Below, in pieces: positions 6,126-13,933 of a stretch of 64,000 nt of DNA. The notes beneath the pieces were generated by a model. The model was not told the DNA's origin, did not search any database, and saw nothing but the letters and a program-made list of their open reading frames with translations. Both the position numbers and the translations under genes were made by a program. Position 1 is the first letter of the stretch. Each line of letters starts with the position of its first letter. Source of the DNA: Clostridium saudiense (GTDB lineage Bacteria > Bacillota > Clostridia > Clostridiales > Clostridiaceae); the NCBI RefSeq assembly GCF_000577815.1, contig NZ_CBYM010000005.1:62001-126000 (forward strand), read 5' to 3'.

Positions 6126-7350
6126 AAAGTTAAAAATAGATTTATTAGTACCAGCTGATTATAATCCAAGAAAAAAGTTAAAACCTGGTGATGATGAATT
6201 TGAAAAAATAAAAAATAGTATTAATGAGTTTGGATATGTAGACCCTGTTATAGTAAATAAAGATTTAACTGTAATTGGAGGTCACCAAAGAATATCAGTT
6301 TTAAAAACTTTAGGGTATGAGGAGATAGATTGTGTAGTTGTTGAAGTTGATAAGATTAAAGAAAAAGCTTTAAATATAGCTCTTAATAAAATCACTGGTG
6401 AATGGAACAAAGAATTGTTGGCTGACTTAATTAAGGATTTACAAGACTTAGATTATGATACATCTTTTACAGGATTTGAACCACCAGAGATTGATGCATT
6501 ATTTAATGAGCTGCATCCTAAAGGTGTAAAGGAAGATAACTTTGATGAAGCACCACCAGAAAACCCAATAACAAAAAGTGGAGATATTTGGTTACTGGGA
6601 AGGCATAGATTAATTTGTGGAGATAGTACTAAGATTGAAACTTATGGAAGGTTAATGGAGGGGAAGAAAGCTAATTTAACAGTAACAGATCCTCCTTACA
6701 ATGTTGCTTATGAAGGGACAGCAGGAAAGATTCAAAATGATGATATGGATGATAAGAAGTTTTATGAGTTTTTATTAGCTGCGTATAAGGGAATGTATGA
6801 AAGTCTTGCTGATGGAGGTTCTATTTATGTATTCCATGCAGATAAGGAAACTGTTAATTTTAGAAGTGCATTTAAAGAGGCAGGTTTCTTTTGTCACCAA
6901 ACTTGCATCTGGGTAAAGAACTCTCCTGTATTAGGAAGATGTGATTATCAATATAATCATGAACCTGTACTTGTTGGATGGAAGCCTACAGCAGGACATA
7001 AATTCTATGCAGATAGAAAGCAAAGAACTACTTGGAACTTTGATAGGCCCACAAAATCAAAATACCATCCAACAATGAAGCCAATAGCATTAGTTGCCTA
7101 TCCAATTACTAATTCAAGTTTAACAAATTCTATTGTACTTGACCCATTTGGCGGAAGTGGTTCAACACTTATCGCTTGCGAGCAAACAGATAGAATTTGC
7201 TACACTATTGAATTAGATGAGAAGTATGCTGATGTTATTGTTAATAGATATATTGAGCAAGTTGGTAATGATGAAGGTGTGTATCTATTAAGAAATGGTG
7301 AAAATATTAAGTATAAAGATGTAGTTGAAAATATAGAAGAGGCACTTTAA
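6115..7350 (+). CDS. ParB-domain fused beta-class DNA methyltransferase (orphan)
   Basis: A 411-residue fusion. Residues 1-80 form a ParB/sulfiredoxin-like domain with VIGGHQRI at 53-60. The rest is an N6-adenine or N4-cytosine methyltransferase with the catalytic DPPYN at 192-196 and the S-adenosylmethionine-binding DPFGGSGST at 343-351; this order defines the beta class. No restriction gene is adjacent, so it is an orphan phage methyltransferase, likely used to protect phage DNA or alter gene expression. It starts inside the preceding zinc-knuckle gene and is the second gene of the cargo block between cos and terminase. The target site cannot be predicted from sequence. Confidence 0.9.
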   Translation: MEFKKLKIDLLVPADYNPRKKLKPGDDEFEKIKNSINEFGYVDPVIVNKDLTVIGGHQRISVLKTLGYEEIDCVVVEVDKIKEKALNIALNKITGEWNKELLADLIKDLQDLDYDTSFTGFEPPEIDALFNELHPKGVKEDNFDEAPPENPITKSGDIWLLGRHRLICGDSTKIETYGRLMEGKKANLTVTDPPYNVAYEGTAGKIQNDDMDDKKFYEFLLAAYKGMYESLADGGSIYVFHADKETVNFRSAFKEAGFFCHQTCIWVKNSPVLGRCDYQYNHEPVLVGWKPTAGHKFYADRKQRTTWNFDRPTKSKYHPTMKPIALVAYPITNSSLTNSIVLDPFGGSGSTLIACEQTDRICYTIELDEKYADVIVNRYIEQVGNDEGVYLLRNGENIKYKDVVENIEEAL

Positions 7351-7499
7351 ATAGTGTCTTTTCTGTTGTCATTAATATATAAATAATGTCGTTAAAAACC
7401 TGTGTTTTTTCTTTAAATATAACTGGATAAGTACACCTGTCAGAGGTAATATGTACACTAATAAAAGGGTATTCAATACCGTTTAGGAGGTAAACAAAA

Positions 7500-8408
7500 A
7501 TGAAAAACCAAACAATAGGTGTAGAAATTGAAATGACAGGAATAACAAAAGCAGAAGCAGCAGCGGTTGCAGTAAACTTTTTAGGCGGAAGAATTACAAG
7601 AGCATATGATGGATACGACACTTACAACATAATAGCACCAGACCAAAGGGTTTGGAAGATAATGAATGATGCAAGCATAAAGACAATGAAAAATACAAAG
7701 GGAAAACTTAAAGAGGTAAGCAACAAGGATTACAGTGTGGAGCTAGTAACACCGATTTTGAGATATGAGGACATTGAAACCTTACAAGAATTAATAAGAA
7801 GGTTAAGAAAAGCAGGAGCAGTTAGTGCTAGCGAACTACAATGTGGAATACACATACACATAGGAGCAAAGGACCACACACCAAACACTTTAAAGAACTT
7901 GGTAAACCTAATGGCTGCAAAAGAAGATTTGATTTACAAAAGTTTAGAAATAGACCCAGCAAGAGTAAGATGGTGCAAAAAAGTAAATGAAGATTTGATA
8001 CAAGCCATAAATAAGAAAAAGCCAAAAACATTAGAACAACTTGCAGACCATTGGTACAGCGGATACGGATTTGAAAGTAGAGAAAGACATTACCATACAA
8101 GCAGATATCATGGATTAAACTTACATAGTACTTTTACAAAAGGAACTATTGAATTTAGACTTTTCAACGGAACATTACACGCAGGAAAAATAAGAAGCTA
8201 CATTGTTTTCTGCCTAGCAATAAGCCACCAAGCATTAACACAAAAGAGTGCAAGTGCAAGAAGAACACATACAGATAATGAAAAGTACACCTTCAGATGT
8301 TGGCTTTTAAGACTAGGGCTTATCGGGGAAGAGTTCAAGAATTGCAGAATGCACCTTATGAAAGCGCTTGATGGAAACTCAGCATGGAGAAATCCAAATG
8401 CAGCATGA
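7500..8408 (+). CDS. Amidoligase-family protein
   Basis: A 302-residue member of the amidoligase family (glutamine-synthetase-like fold, ATP-dependent amide bond formation). It begins with the hallmark TIGVEIEMTG, has the HIHIG segment (CGIHIHIGAKD) at about residues 115-125 and the C-terminal strand GTIEFRLFNGTLHAGKI. AGGAGG at 7485-7490 supports the start. The family is known to pair with gamma-glutamylcyclotransferase-like genes, and one follows directly. Codon use is unlike the neighbours: AAC, TAC, GAC and ACA are favoured where the phage genes use AAT, TAT and GAT, which suggests separate acquisition. The substrate, a peptide or a protein side chain, is unknown. Confidence 0.85.
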   Translation: MKNQTIGVEIEMTGITKAEAAAVAVNFLGGRITRAYDGYDTYNIIAPDQRVWKIMNDASIKTMKNTKGKLKEVSNKDYSVELVTPILRYEDIETLQELIRRLRKAGAVSASELQCGIHIHIGAKDHTPNTLKNLVNLMAAKEDLIYKSLEIDPARVRWCKKVNEDLIQAINKKKPKTLEQLADHWYSGYGFESRERHYHTSRYHGLNLHSTFTKGTIEFRLFNGTLHAGKIRSYIVFCLAISHQALTQKSASARRTHTDNEKYTFRCWLLRLGLIGEEFKNCRMHLMKALDGNSAWRNPNAA

Positions 8409-8470
8409 GAGTAAAATAAAGCAAGGGGAGTTAGTCCCCTTTGAAAAATTAAAAAAAGGAGAAATTAAGA

Positions 8471-8923
8471 ATGAAAAGAAAAATATATGGAGCTTATGGT
8501 TCTAATATGAATCTAGAGCAAATGGCGCATAGATGTCCAAAAGCTAAGATTATAGGAAGTGGAATACTTCAAGATTATAAATTAACCTTTAGAGGTAGGT
8601 ATAAAGGTGTTGCTAATATTGAACTTTGTAAAGAAAGAGAGGTACCGATAGTACTATGGGAAATAACAGATGAATGTGAAAAAGCATTAGATATATATGA
8701 AGGTTTTCCAAGTCTATATGTAAAAAAAGAAGTTGAAGTAACAGTAGATGATAATCTAGTAAAAACTATGGTTTATATAATGGCTAAGCAATATACAGAT
8801 ATGGTTGCAGCACCTACTGAATATTATTTCAATGTGATAGTGAGAGGATATTCAGATAATGCTTTAGATTTAAAGCCATTGCAAATTGCATATGAGGAAT
8901 GTTTAGAGGAACTTAAAAAGTAA
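8471..8923 (+). CDS. Gamma-glutamylcyclotransferase-family protein
   Basis: A 150-residue GGCT/AIG2-like protein. The signature YGAYGSNMNLEQM, the substrate-binding loop of the family, is at residues 6-18, and the conserved glutamate is probably in DIYEGFPSLY near residue 80. Such enzymes release 5-oxoproline from gamma-glutamyl amines or peptides. Coupled with the amidoligase 62 bases upstream, the pair could add and remove a gamma-glutamyl-type linkage. AAAGGAG upstream gives a good start. A terminator (8938-8967) closes the unit. The reaction on its real substrate is inferred from the family only. Confidence 0.85.
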   Translation: MKRKIYGAYGSNMNLEQMAHRCPKAKIIGSGILQDYKLTFRGRYKGVANIELCKEREVPIVLWEITDECEKALDIYEGFPSLYVKKEVEVTVDDNLVKTMVYIMAKQYTDMVAAPTEYYFNVIVRGYSDNALDLKPLQIAYEECLEELKK

Positions 8924-8937
8924 GAAAGTTTAGATTA

Positions 8938-8967
8938 GGGTCTATAGAAATATAGGCTCTTTTATTA
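8938..8967 (+). terminator. Intrinsic terminator closing the amidoligase/GGCT unit
   Basis: GGGTCTATA (8938-8946) pairs with TATAGGCTC (8951-8959) across a GAAA tetraloop, followed by TTTTTATT. Confidence 0.8.
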
Positions 8968-8999
8968 TATAAAATTTTAAAAGATTGGGGGTGAAACCT

Positions 9000-9476
9000 A
9001 TGGCACAACGAGGAAGAAAACCTAAGCCAACAGCTGTTAAAGTGCTGGAAGGTAATCCAGGTAAAAGACAGCTAAATGAACTAGAACCTAAACCAGAAAA
9101 GAAAGCACCTAAATGTCCAGTGTGGCTAGATAAAGAAGCTAAAAAAGAATGGAGAAGAATATCTAAGCAATTAGAGGACCTTGGGATATTAACAGAAGTT
9201 GATATGGCAGCATTTGCTGGATATTGTGAAGCTTATTCTAGATGGAAGGAAGCAGAAGAGTTTATTTCAAAACATGGAACTATAGTAAAAACACCTAGTG
9301 GTTATTGGCAACAGGTGCCACAGGTATCAATTGCTCAAACGTATCTTAAGATTATGATTAAGTTTTGTGAACAGTTTGGCCTTACTCCATCTTCAAGAAG
9401 TAGAATTGTTGCAGATAAAGGTAATAATGATGTAGTAGATCCTATGGAATTGGTGTTAAGGGGTGAGCTTAAATAA
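9000..9476 (+). CDS. Phage terminase small subunit, P27 family
   Basis: A 158-residue P27-type small terminase subunit, the DNA-recognition part of the packaging motor. It shows the basic leader RGRKPKPTAVKVLEGNPGKR, the PVWLDKEAKKEWRRI helix and the C-terminal TPSSRSRI segment conserved in this family. ATG 9000 is used because GGGGGTG at 8986-8992 is well spaced; a TTG at 8985 would overlap it. The stop TAA and the ATG of the large subunit share one base, so translation is coupled. It follows the cargo block, not the HNH gene as in most relatives. Confidence 0.92.
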   Translation: MAQRGRKPKPTAVKVLEGNPGKRQLNELEPKPEKKAPKCPVWLDKEAKKEWRRISKQLEDLGILTEVDMAAFAGYCEAYSRWKEAEEFISKHGTIVKTPSGYWQQVPQVSIAQTYLKIMIKFCEQFGLTPSSRSRIVADKGNNDVVDPMELVLRGELK

Positions 9477-11023
9477 TGTTTGATGAAGCAAAAGCACAAA
9501 GAGCAGTAAACTTTATTAATTGTTTAAAGCACACCAAGGGCCAATGGAGAGGAGTTCCTTTTGATTTATTACCATGGCAGGATAAAATAATCAAAGATAT
9601 ATTTGGAACAGTTAAAGAAAATGGATATAGGCAATACAATACTGCATATGTTGAAATTCCAAAGAAAAATGGTAAGTCAGAACTTGCAGCTGCAATAGCA
9701 TTACTTATGACTTGTGGAGATAGTGAATGGGGAGCAGAAGTTTATGGATGTGCTTCAGATAGGCAACAAGCTTCAATAGTTTTTGATGTTGCTGTAGAAA
9801 TGGTGGAACAATGTCCAGCATTAAAGAAAAGAATTAAACCTATAATGTCTATGAAGAGATTAGTATATAGACCTACGAATAGTTTCTATCAAGTTTTATC
9901 TGCTGAAGCATATACAAAGCATGGACTTAATGTTCATTCAGTAATTTTTGATGAGCTTCATGCACAGCCTAATAGAGAGTTGTTTGATGTTATGACTAAA
10001 GGTTCAGGAGATGCTAGACTTCAACCATTATTCTTTTTAATAACTACAGCTGGAACAGATAGAAATTCTATATGTTTTGAACAACATCAAAAAGCAGTAG
10101 ATATTATTCAAGGTAGAAAAATAGATAAAACTTTTTATCCTGTTATTTATGGTATTGAGGATAATGATGATTGGGGAGAAGAGAAGAACTGGTATAAAGC
10201 AAATCCATCACTTGGACATACTATAGATATTGAGAAGGTTAGAAATGCTTATAATAGTGCAAAAGAAAACCCAGCTGAAGAAAATATATTTAGACAGCTT
10301 AGATTAAATCAGTGGGTAAAACAATCCACACGTTGGATGCAGATGGATAGATGGGATGAATGTGATTTTAATATTGATATAGATTCATTAAGAGGTAGAG
10401 AATGTTATGGTGGCCTTGACCTTTCAAGCACTACAGATATTACTGCTTTTGTTTTAGTTTTTCCACCAAGAAATTCAGAAGAAAATTATATAGTGTTACC
10501 TTATTTCTGGATACCAGAAGATAATCTAAAACTTAGAGTAAGAAGAGACCATGTTCCTTATGATGTTTGGGAGAAGCAAGGATTTATAAAAACTACAGAA
10601 GGAAATGTTGTTCATTATGGATTTATTGAAACTTTTATTGAAGAATTAGGAACTAAATACAATATAAAAGAAATTGCATTTGATAGATGGGGAGCAGTAC
10701 AAATGGTACAAAATCTTGATGGAATGGGCTTTACAGTAGTTGCATTTGGACAAGGATATAAGGATATGTCACCACCATCAAAAGAGTTAATGAAGATAAC
10801 ACTTGAAAAGAAAATAGCTCATGGAGGAAATCCTGTACTTAGATGGATGATGGATAATATATATGTTAAGACAGATCCAGCAGGAAATATTAAACCTGAT
10901 AAAGAGAAAAGTACAGAAAAGATAGATGGAGCTGTTGCATTGATAATGGCTTTGGATAGAGCAATAAGAAATCAAGGAAGTTGTGGAAGTGTTTATGATG
11001 ATAGAGGTATTTTAATTTTGTAA
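9476..11023 (+). CDS. Phage terminase large subunit
   Basis: A 515-residue HK97-type large terminase (Terminase_1). The ATPase half has the Walker A-like IPKKNGKSE (residues 61-69) and Walker B VIFDELHAQ near residue 160, followed by ITTAGTD, the coupling motif. The nuclease half begins with the acidic GGLDLSSTTD and ends with KIDGAVALIMALDRA, giving the metal-binding aspartates. Length is typical, and no disruption is seen. It drives DNA into proheads and cuts concatemers, and is coupled to the small subunit by a one-base overlap. Confidence 0.95.
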   Translation: MFDEAKAQRAVNFINCLKHTKGQWRGVPFDLLPWQDKIIKDIFGTVKENGYRQYNTAYVEIPKKNGKSELAAAIALLMTCGDSEWGAEVYGCASDRQQASIVFDVAVEMVEQCPALKKRIKPIMSMKRLVYRPTNSFYQVLSAEAYTKHGLNVHSVIFDELHAQPNRELFDVMTKGSGDARLQPLFFLITTAGTDRNSICFEQHQKAVDIIQGRKIDKTFYPVIYGIEDNDDWGEEKNWYKANPSLGHTIDIEKVRNAYNSAKENPAEENIFRQLRLNQWVKQSTRWMQMDRWDECDFNIDIDSLRGRECYGGLDLSSTTDITAFVLVFPPRNSEENYIVLPYFWIPEDNLKLRVRRDHVPYDVWEKQGFIKTTEGNVVHYGFIETFIEELGTKYNIKEIAFDRWGAVQMVQNLDGMGFTVVAFGQGYKDMSPPSKELMKITLEKKIAHGGNPVLRWMMDNIYVKTDPAGNIKPDKEKSTEKIDGAVALIMALDRAIRNQGSCGSVYDDRGILIL

Positions 11024-11036
11024 AAAACAATTACTA

Positions 11037-11065
11037 TTGTATATGTAAATATTTTGATGTAAAAT
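11037..11065 (+). promoter_or_regulatory. Promoter of the second MazF-like gene
   Basis: TTGTAT (11037-11042), 17-base spacer, TAAAAT (11060-11065). With the stretch of terminators after the gene, it makes this an independently expressed cargo gene inside the late operon. Confidence 0.5.
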
Positions 11066-11090
11066 GTTGCTTTAGGGGAGGTGAGAGAAA

Positions 11091-11705
11091 ATGAATATAG
11101 ATTTAAATAAAGTTCAGATAATGTTAGAGTGGTTAAAAACTAAACTATACCTTGATACAATTGCAGCAAAAGCACAAAAAAGAGTGGTGAAAAGAGGACA
11201 AGTTTATAAATGTAATTTTGGATATGGTGTTGGTAGTGAAATGCAAAAGGAAAGACCATGTGTAGTAATACAAAATGATATAGGTAATATTAAATCATCT
11301 AATACAATAGTTGCACCAATAACTCACGATACATCAAAATTACCATGTATGGCATTAGTAACAACACAAACTGATTCTAAAGGAGATATAGTACTAGATG
11401 GTCAAGTAAATACATCTAATACTGTTTGTATAAGTAAAGCTAGATTAGGAGATTATATAACTGATTTATCAAAGGCTGATATGAAGTTAGTTGATGAGGC
11501 ATTAGCAAAAACAATAGGTTTAATGGAGTATTATAGCGATTTACAGAAAAAAATGATAGATAAGTTAAATTATATAGAGCGTATTAAAAAAGATAGAAAT
11601 GACGCACAAGATTTTATAGTTGAGCTACAAAAAGAACTAGGTGTTAATGACAAAAAAGGGTTAAAAGAAAAAATAAAAATACTTTCTAATAAAATTGACA
11701 GCTAA
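11091..11705 (+). CDS. Extended PemK/MazF-like protein with helical extensions
   Basis: A 204-residue PemK/MazF-family protein. The core (about residues 33-145) has KRGQVYKCNFGYG, ERPCVVIQNDIGN and TIVAPIT, the typical strands. It is longer than a 110-residue MazF because of a helical N-terminal leader and a charged coiled-coil tail of about 55 residues. GGGGAGGTGAG gives a strong start. No antitoxin gene is adjacent. It lies between terminase and portal, where most phages of this type have no gene, and is followed by two hairpin-rich segments, the first with its own strong promoter. The fold is shared with ToxN RNA-inhibited toxins, but nothing here proves that type of control. Confidence 0.8.
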   Translation: MNIDLNKVQIMLEWLKTKLYLDTIAAKAQKRVVKRGQVYKCNFGYGVGSEMQKERPCVVIQNDIGNIKSSNTIVAPITHDTSKLPCMALVTTQTDSKGDIVLDGQVNTSNTVCISKARLGDYITDLSKADMKLVDEALAKTIGLMEYYSDLQKKMIDKLNYIERIKKDRNDAQDFIVELQKELGVNDKKGLKEKIKILSNKIDS

Positions 11706-11723
11706 TTTTAGATATGTTATTAT
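11695..11723 (+). promoter_or_regulatory. Near-consensus promoter within the 3' end of the MazF-like gene
   Basis: TTGACA (11695-11700), exactly 17 bases, TATTAT (11718-11723), with an extended -10 TG at 11715-11716. Predicted start near 11730. No coding region follows before a terminator at 11781-11815. Confidence 0.75.
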
Positions 11724-11729
11724 TTAGTT

Positions 11730-11815
11730 ACAAAGTAGTCCTTTTCCGGAGTGATAAGGATAATATTATTCTTTCAAAGGAAGGGAGCTATGGATTGGCT
11801 CCTTTTTATTTTTTG
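11730..11815 (+). ncRNA. Candidate small RNA of about 85 nt between terminase cargo and portal
   Basis: Bounded by the strong promoter at 11695-11723 and an intrinsic terminator (stem 11781-11788 with 11798-11805, then TTTTTATTTTTT). Inside, TCCTTT (11739-11744) can pair with AAAGGA (11777-11782), and an 18-base near-palindrome, AAG-N-ATAATATTAT-N-CTT, fills the centre. The segment holds no open frame with a ribosome binding site. I do not recognise the family. Confidence 0.55.
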
Positions 11816-11827
11816 AAATTTGTGTAT

Positions 11828-11962
11828 TTTTTTAAACTTTGTGCATAATATATAATACAAAGTAGCTTTAAATAGGAAATTTAAAGTTTTATATATGAGG
11901 GGGTAATTTTTTATTACTCATCTTTTTAAAAGCAACTATATAAAGTGTAGTTGCTTTTTTTA
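11828..11962 (+). promoter_or_regulatory. Second promoter and hairpin leader before the portal gene
   Basis: TATAAT at 11851-11856 lacks a good -35. It is flanked by the inverted pair ACTTTGT (11837-11843) and ACAAAGT (11857-11863). The leader then contains the hairpin CTTTAAAT/ATTTAAAG (11866-11886), an ATGAG/CTCAT hairpin, and a terminator with an 11-bp stem (11928-11938 with 11948-11958) followed by T7. The sequence ACAAAGTAG occurs at 11730-11738 and again at 11857-11865, near both predicted starts. The layout looks like an attenuated leader for the head genes. Confidence 0.5.
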
Positions 11963-11987
11963 TACCTATTTTTAGGAGGTAATTAAA

Positions 11988-13229
11988 ATGAAAATACCAA
12001 TAATATCAAAATTATGGGAGCCTAGAGCAGGCCCTAAGAATAGTTTAATAGGAAGTAGTTACAGCTTTTTATTTGGAGGGACTTCAAGTGGAAAGACTGT
12101 GAATGAAAGAACTGCTATGCAGACTACTGCTGTTTATTCTTGTGTTAGGATACTTGCAGAAACAGTAGCTTCATTACCACTTCATACTTTTAAGCATACT
12201 GAAGGTGGTAAAGAGAAAGCTACAGAACATTCAATATATCATTTGCTTGCAGATGAACCAAATCCAGAGATGACTTCATTTGTGTTTAGGGAAACACTTA
12301 TGGGTCATCTTTTATTATGGGGAAATGCATATGCACAGATAATTAGAGATGGAAGAGGAAATATTATAGCCTTATACCCTCTTATGCCAGATAGAATGAC
12401 TGTAGATAGAGCTGATAGTGGAGAGGTTTACTACCTTTATAACAAAGAAGGTAAGCAATATTATCTTAGAAATTATGAAGTATTGCATATACCTGGACTT
12501 GGTTTTGATGGATTAATAGGATATTCTCCAATAGCTATGGCTAAGAACGCTATAGGTATGGCAATAGCAACAGAAGAATATGGCGCTAGTTTCTTTGCTA
12601 ATGGTGCAAATCCAGGAGGAGTTCTTGAACATCCAGGTGTAGTTAAGGACCCAGCAAGAGTAAGGGAAAGCTGGAATAGTGTTTATCAAGGCACTAAAAA
12701 TGCGCATAGGGTTGCTGTATTAGAAGAGGGGATGAAGTTTCAAAGCATAGGTATTCCACCAGAACAAGCACAGTTCTTACAGACAAGAAAGTTTCAACTT
12801 AATGAGATAGCAAGGATATTTAGAATACCACCTCATATGATTGGAGATTTAGATAAATCAAGTTTTTCCAATATAGAGCAACAAAGTCTTGAGTTTGTTA
12901 TGTACACTTTAGATCCATGGGTAGTTAGATGGGAGCAAGCTATTAAAAGAGCTTTGTTTTCAGAAAGTGAAAAGAAAGAGTATTTTGTTAAGTTTAATGT
13001 AGATGGATTATTAAGAGGAGATTATCAAAGTCGTATGAATGGTTATGCTGTTGGAAGACAAAATGGTTGGTTATCAGCTAATGACATAAGGGAACTAGAG
13101 AATTTGAATAGAATATCAGATGACTTAGGTGGAGATTTATATTTAGTGAATGGTAACATGACCAAGCTTTCAGAGGCAGGAGCATTTGCTAATAAAAATA
13201 GTACAAAATTGGAGGGCAATGATGAATAA
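11988..13229 (+). CDS. Phage portal protein, HK97 family
   Basis: A 413-residue portal protein forming the ring through which DNA enters the capsid. The family pattern is visible: AVYSCVRILAETVASLPL near residue 50, PDRMTV and DGLIGYSPI in the middle, and IARIFRIPPHMIGDLDKSSFSNIEQQ around residues 270-300. An AGGAGG site precedes ATG 11988. The 3' end overlaps the protease gene by a few bases. Length and neighbours are standard for HK97-type head modules. Confidence 0.95.
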   Translation: MKIPIISKLWEPRAGPKNSLIGSSYSFLFGGTSSGKTVNERTAMQTTAVYSCVRILAETVASLPLHTFKHTEGGKEKATEHSIYHLLADEPNPEMTSFVFRETLMGHLLLWGNAYAQIIRDGRGNIIALYPLMPDRMTVDRADSGEVYYLYNKEGKQYYLRNYEVLHIPGLGFDGLIGYSPIAMAKNAIGMAIATEEYGASFFANGANPGGVLEHPGVVKDPARVRESWNSVYQGTKNAHRVAVLEEGMKFQSIGIPPEQAQFLQTRKFQLNEIARIFRIPPHMIGDLDKSSFSNIEQQSLEFVMYTLDPWVVRWEQAIKRALFSESEKKEYFVKFNVDGLLRGDYQSRMNGYAVGRQNGWLSANDIRELENLNRISDDLGGDLYLVNGNMTKLSEAGAFANKNSTKLEGNDE

Positions 13230-13917
13230 GAAGTTTTGGAATTGGGTTAAAAATGAAGAAGGAAGAACTTTATATTTTGATGGCTATATAGCACAAGATA
13301 GCTGGTTTGATGATGATATTACACCAAAGCAGTTTAAATCAGAATTAACTAATTCTGAAGGAGATATTATAGTATGGTTAAACTCCCCAGGTGGAGATGT
13401 TTTTGCAGCAAGTCAAATTTATAATATGTTGAAGGAGTATGATGGAAAAGTAACTGTGAAAATTGATGGAATTGCAGCTAGTGCAGCTTCAGTTATTGCT
13501 ATGGCAGGGAGTGAAATATTGATGTCACCAGTTGCAATGATGATGATTCATAATCCAGCTACAGTTATATTTGGAGAAGCTTCAGATTTACAAAGTGGAA
13601 TTGAGATGTTATCCGAAGTTAAAGAAAGTATTATTAATGCTTATGAGCAAAAGACATCACTTCCAAGGAATAAGATATCAAAAATGATGGATGCAGAAAC
13701 ATGGTTTAGTGCACAAAAAGCAGTAGAGTTAGGGTTTGCAGATAAGGTTTTATATGAAGATAGTGGAGAAGTTACTGATGGATTTATTTTTGATAAAGTA
13801 ACAGTTACTAATGCGTTGATGAGAAAGATACCAAAGATAAAAGAAACACAGGCTGTAGAGAATATAGGAACACCACATGATCAATTATTAAAAAGATTAG
13901 AGTTATTAAAATATTAA
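13222..13917 (+). CDS. ClpP-like prohead maturation protease
   Basis: A 231-residue ClpP-fold head protease that trims the capsid delta domain. It has WLNSPGGDVFAA near residue 50, the nucleophile serine in GIAASAASVIAMAG, and the catalytic histidine in MMMIHNPA. ATG 13222 is chosen because GGAGG at 13211-13215 stands six bases before it; ATG 13219 is possible, and an earlier in-frame ATG at 13186 lies deep in the portal gene. It stands between portal and major capsid genes, as in HK97. Confidence 0.92.
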   Translation: MNKKFWNWVKNEEGRTLYFDGYIAQDSWFDDDITPKQFKSELTNSEGDIIVWLNSPGGDVFAASQIYNMLKEYDGKVTVKIDGIAASAASVIAMAGSEILMSPVAMMMIHNPATVIFGEASDLQSGIEMLSEVKESIINAYEQKTSLPRNKISKMMDAETWFSAQKAVELGFADKVLYEDSGEVTDGFIFDKVTVTNALMRKIPKIKETQAVENIGTPHDQLLKRLELLKY

Positions 13918-13933
13918 ATTTGGAGGAATGTGT

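Noticed and set aside
11730-11962. Leader RNAs before portal compared with c-di-GMP and other common riboswitches
   Set aside because: None of the conserved riboswitch core sequences I know is present.
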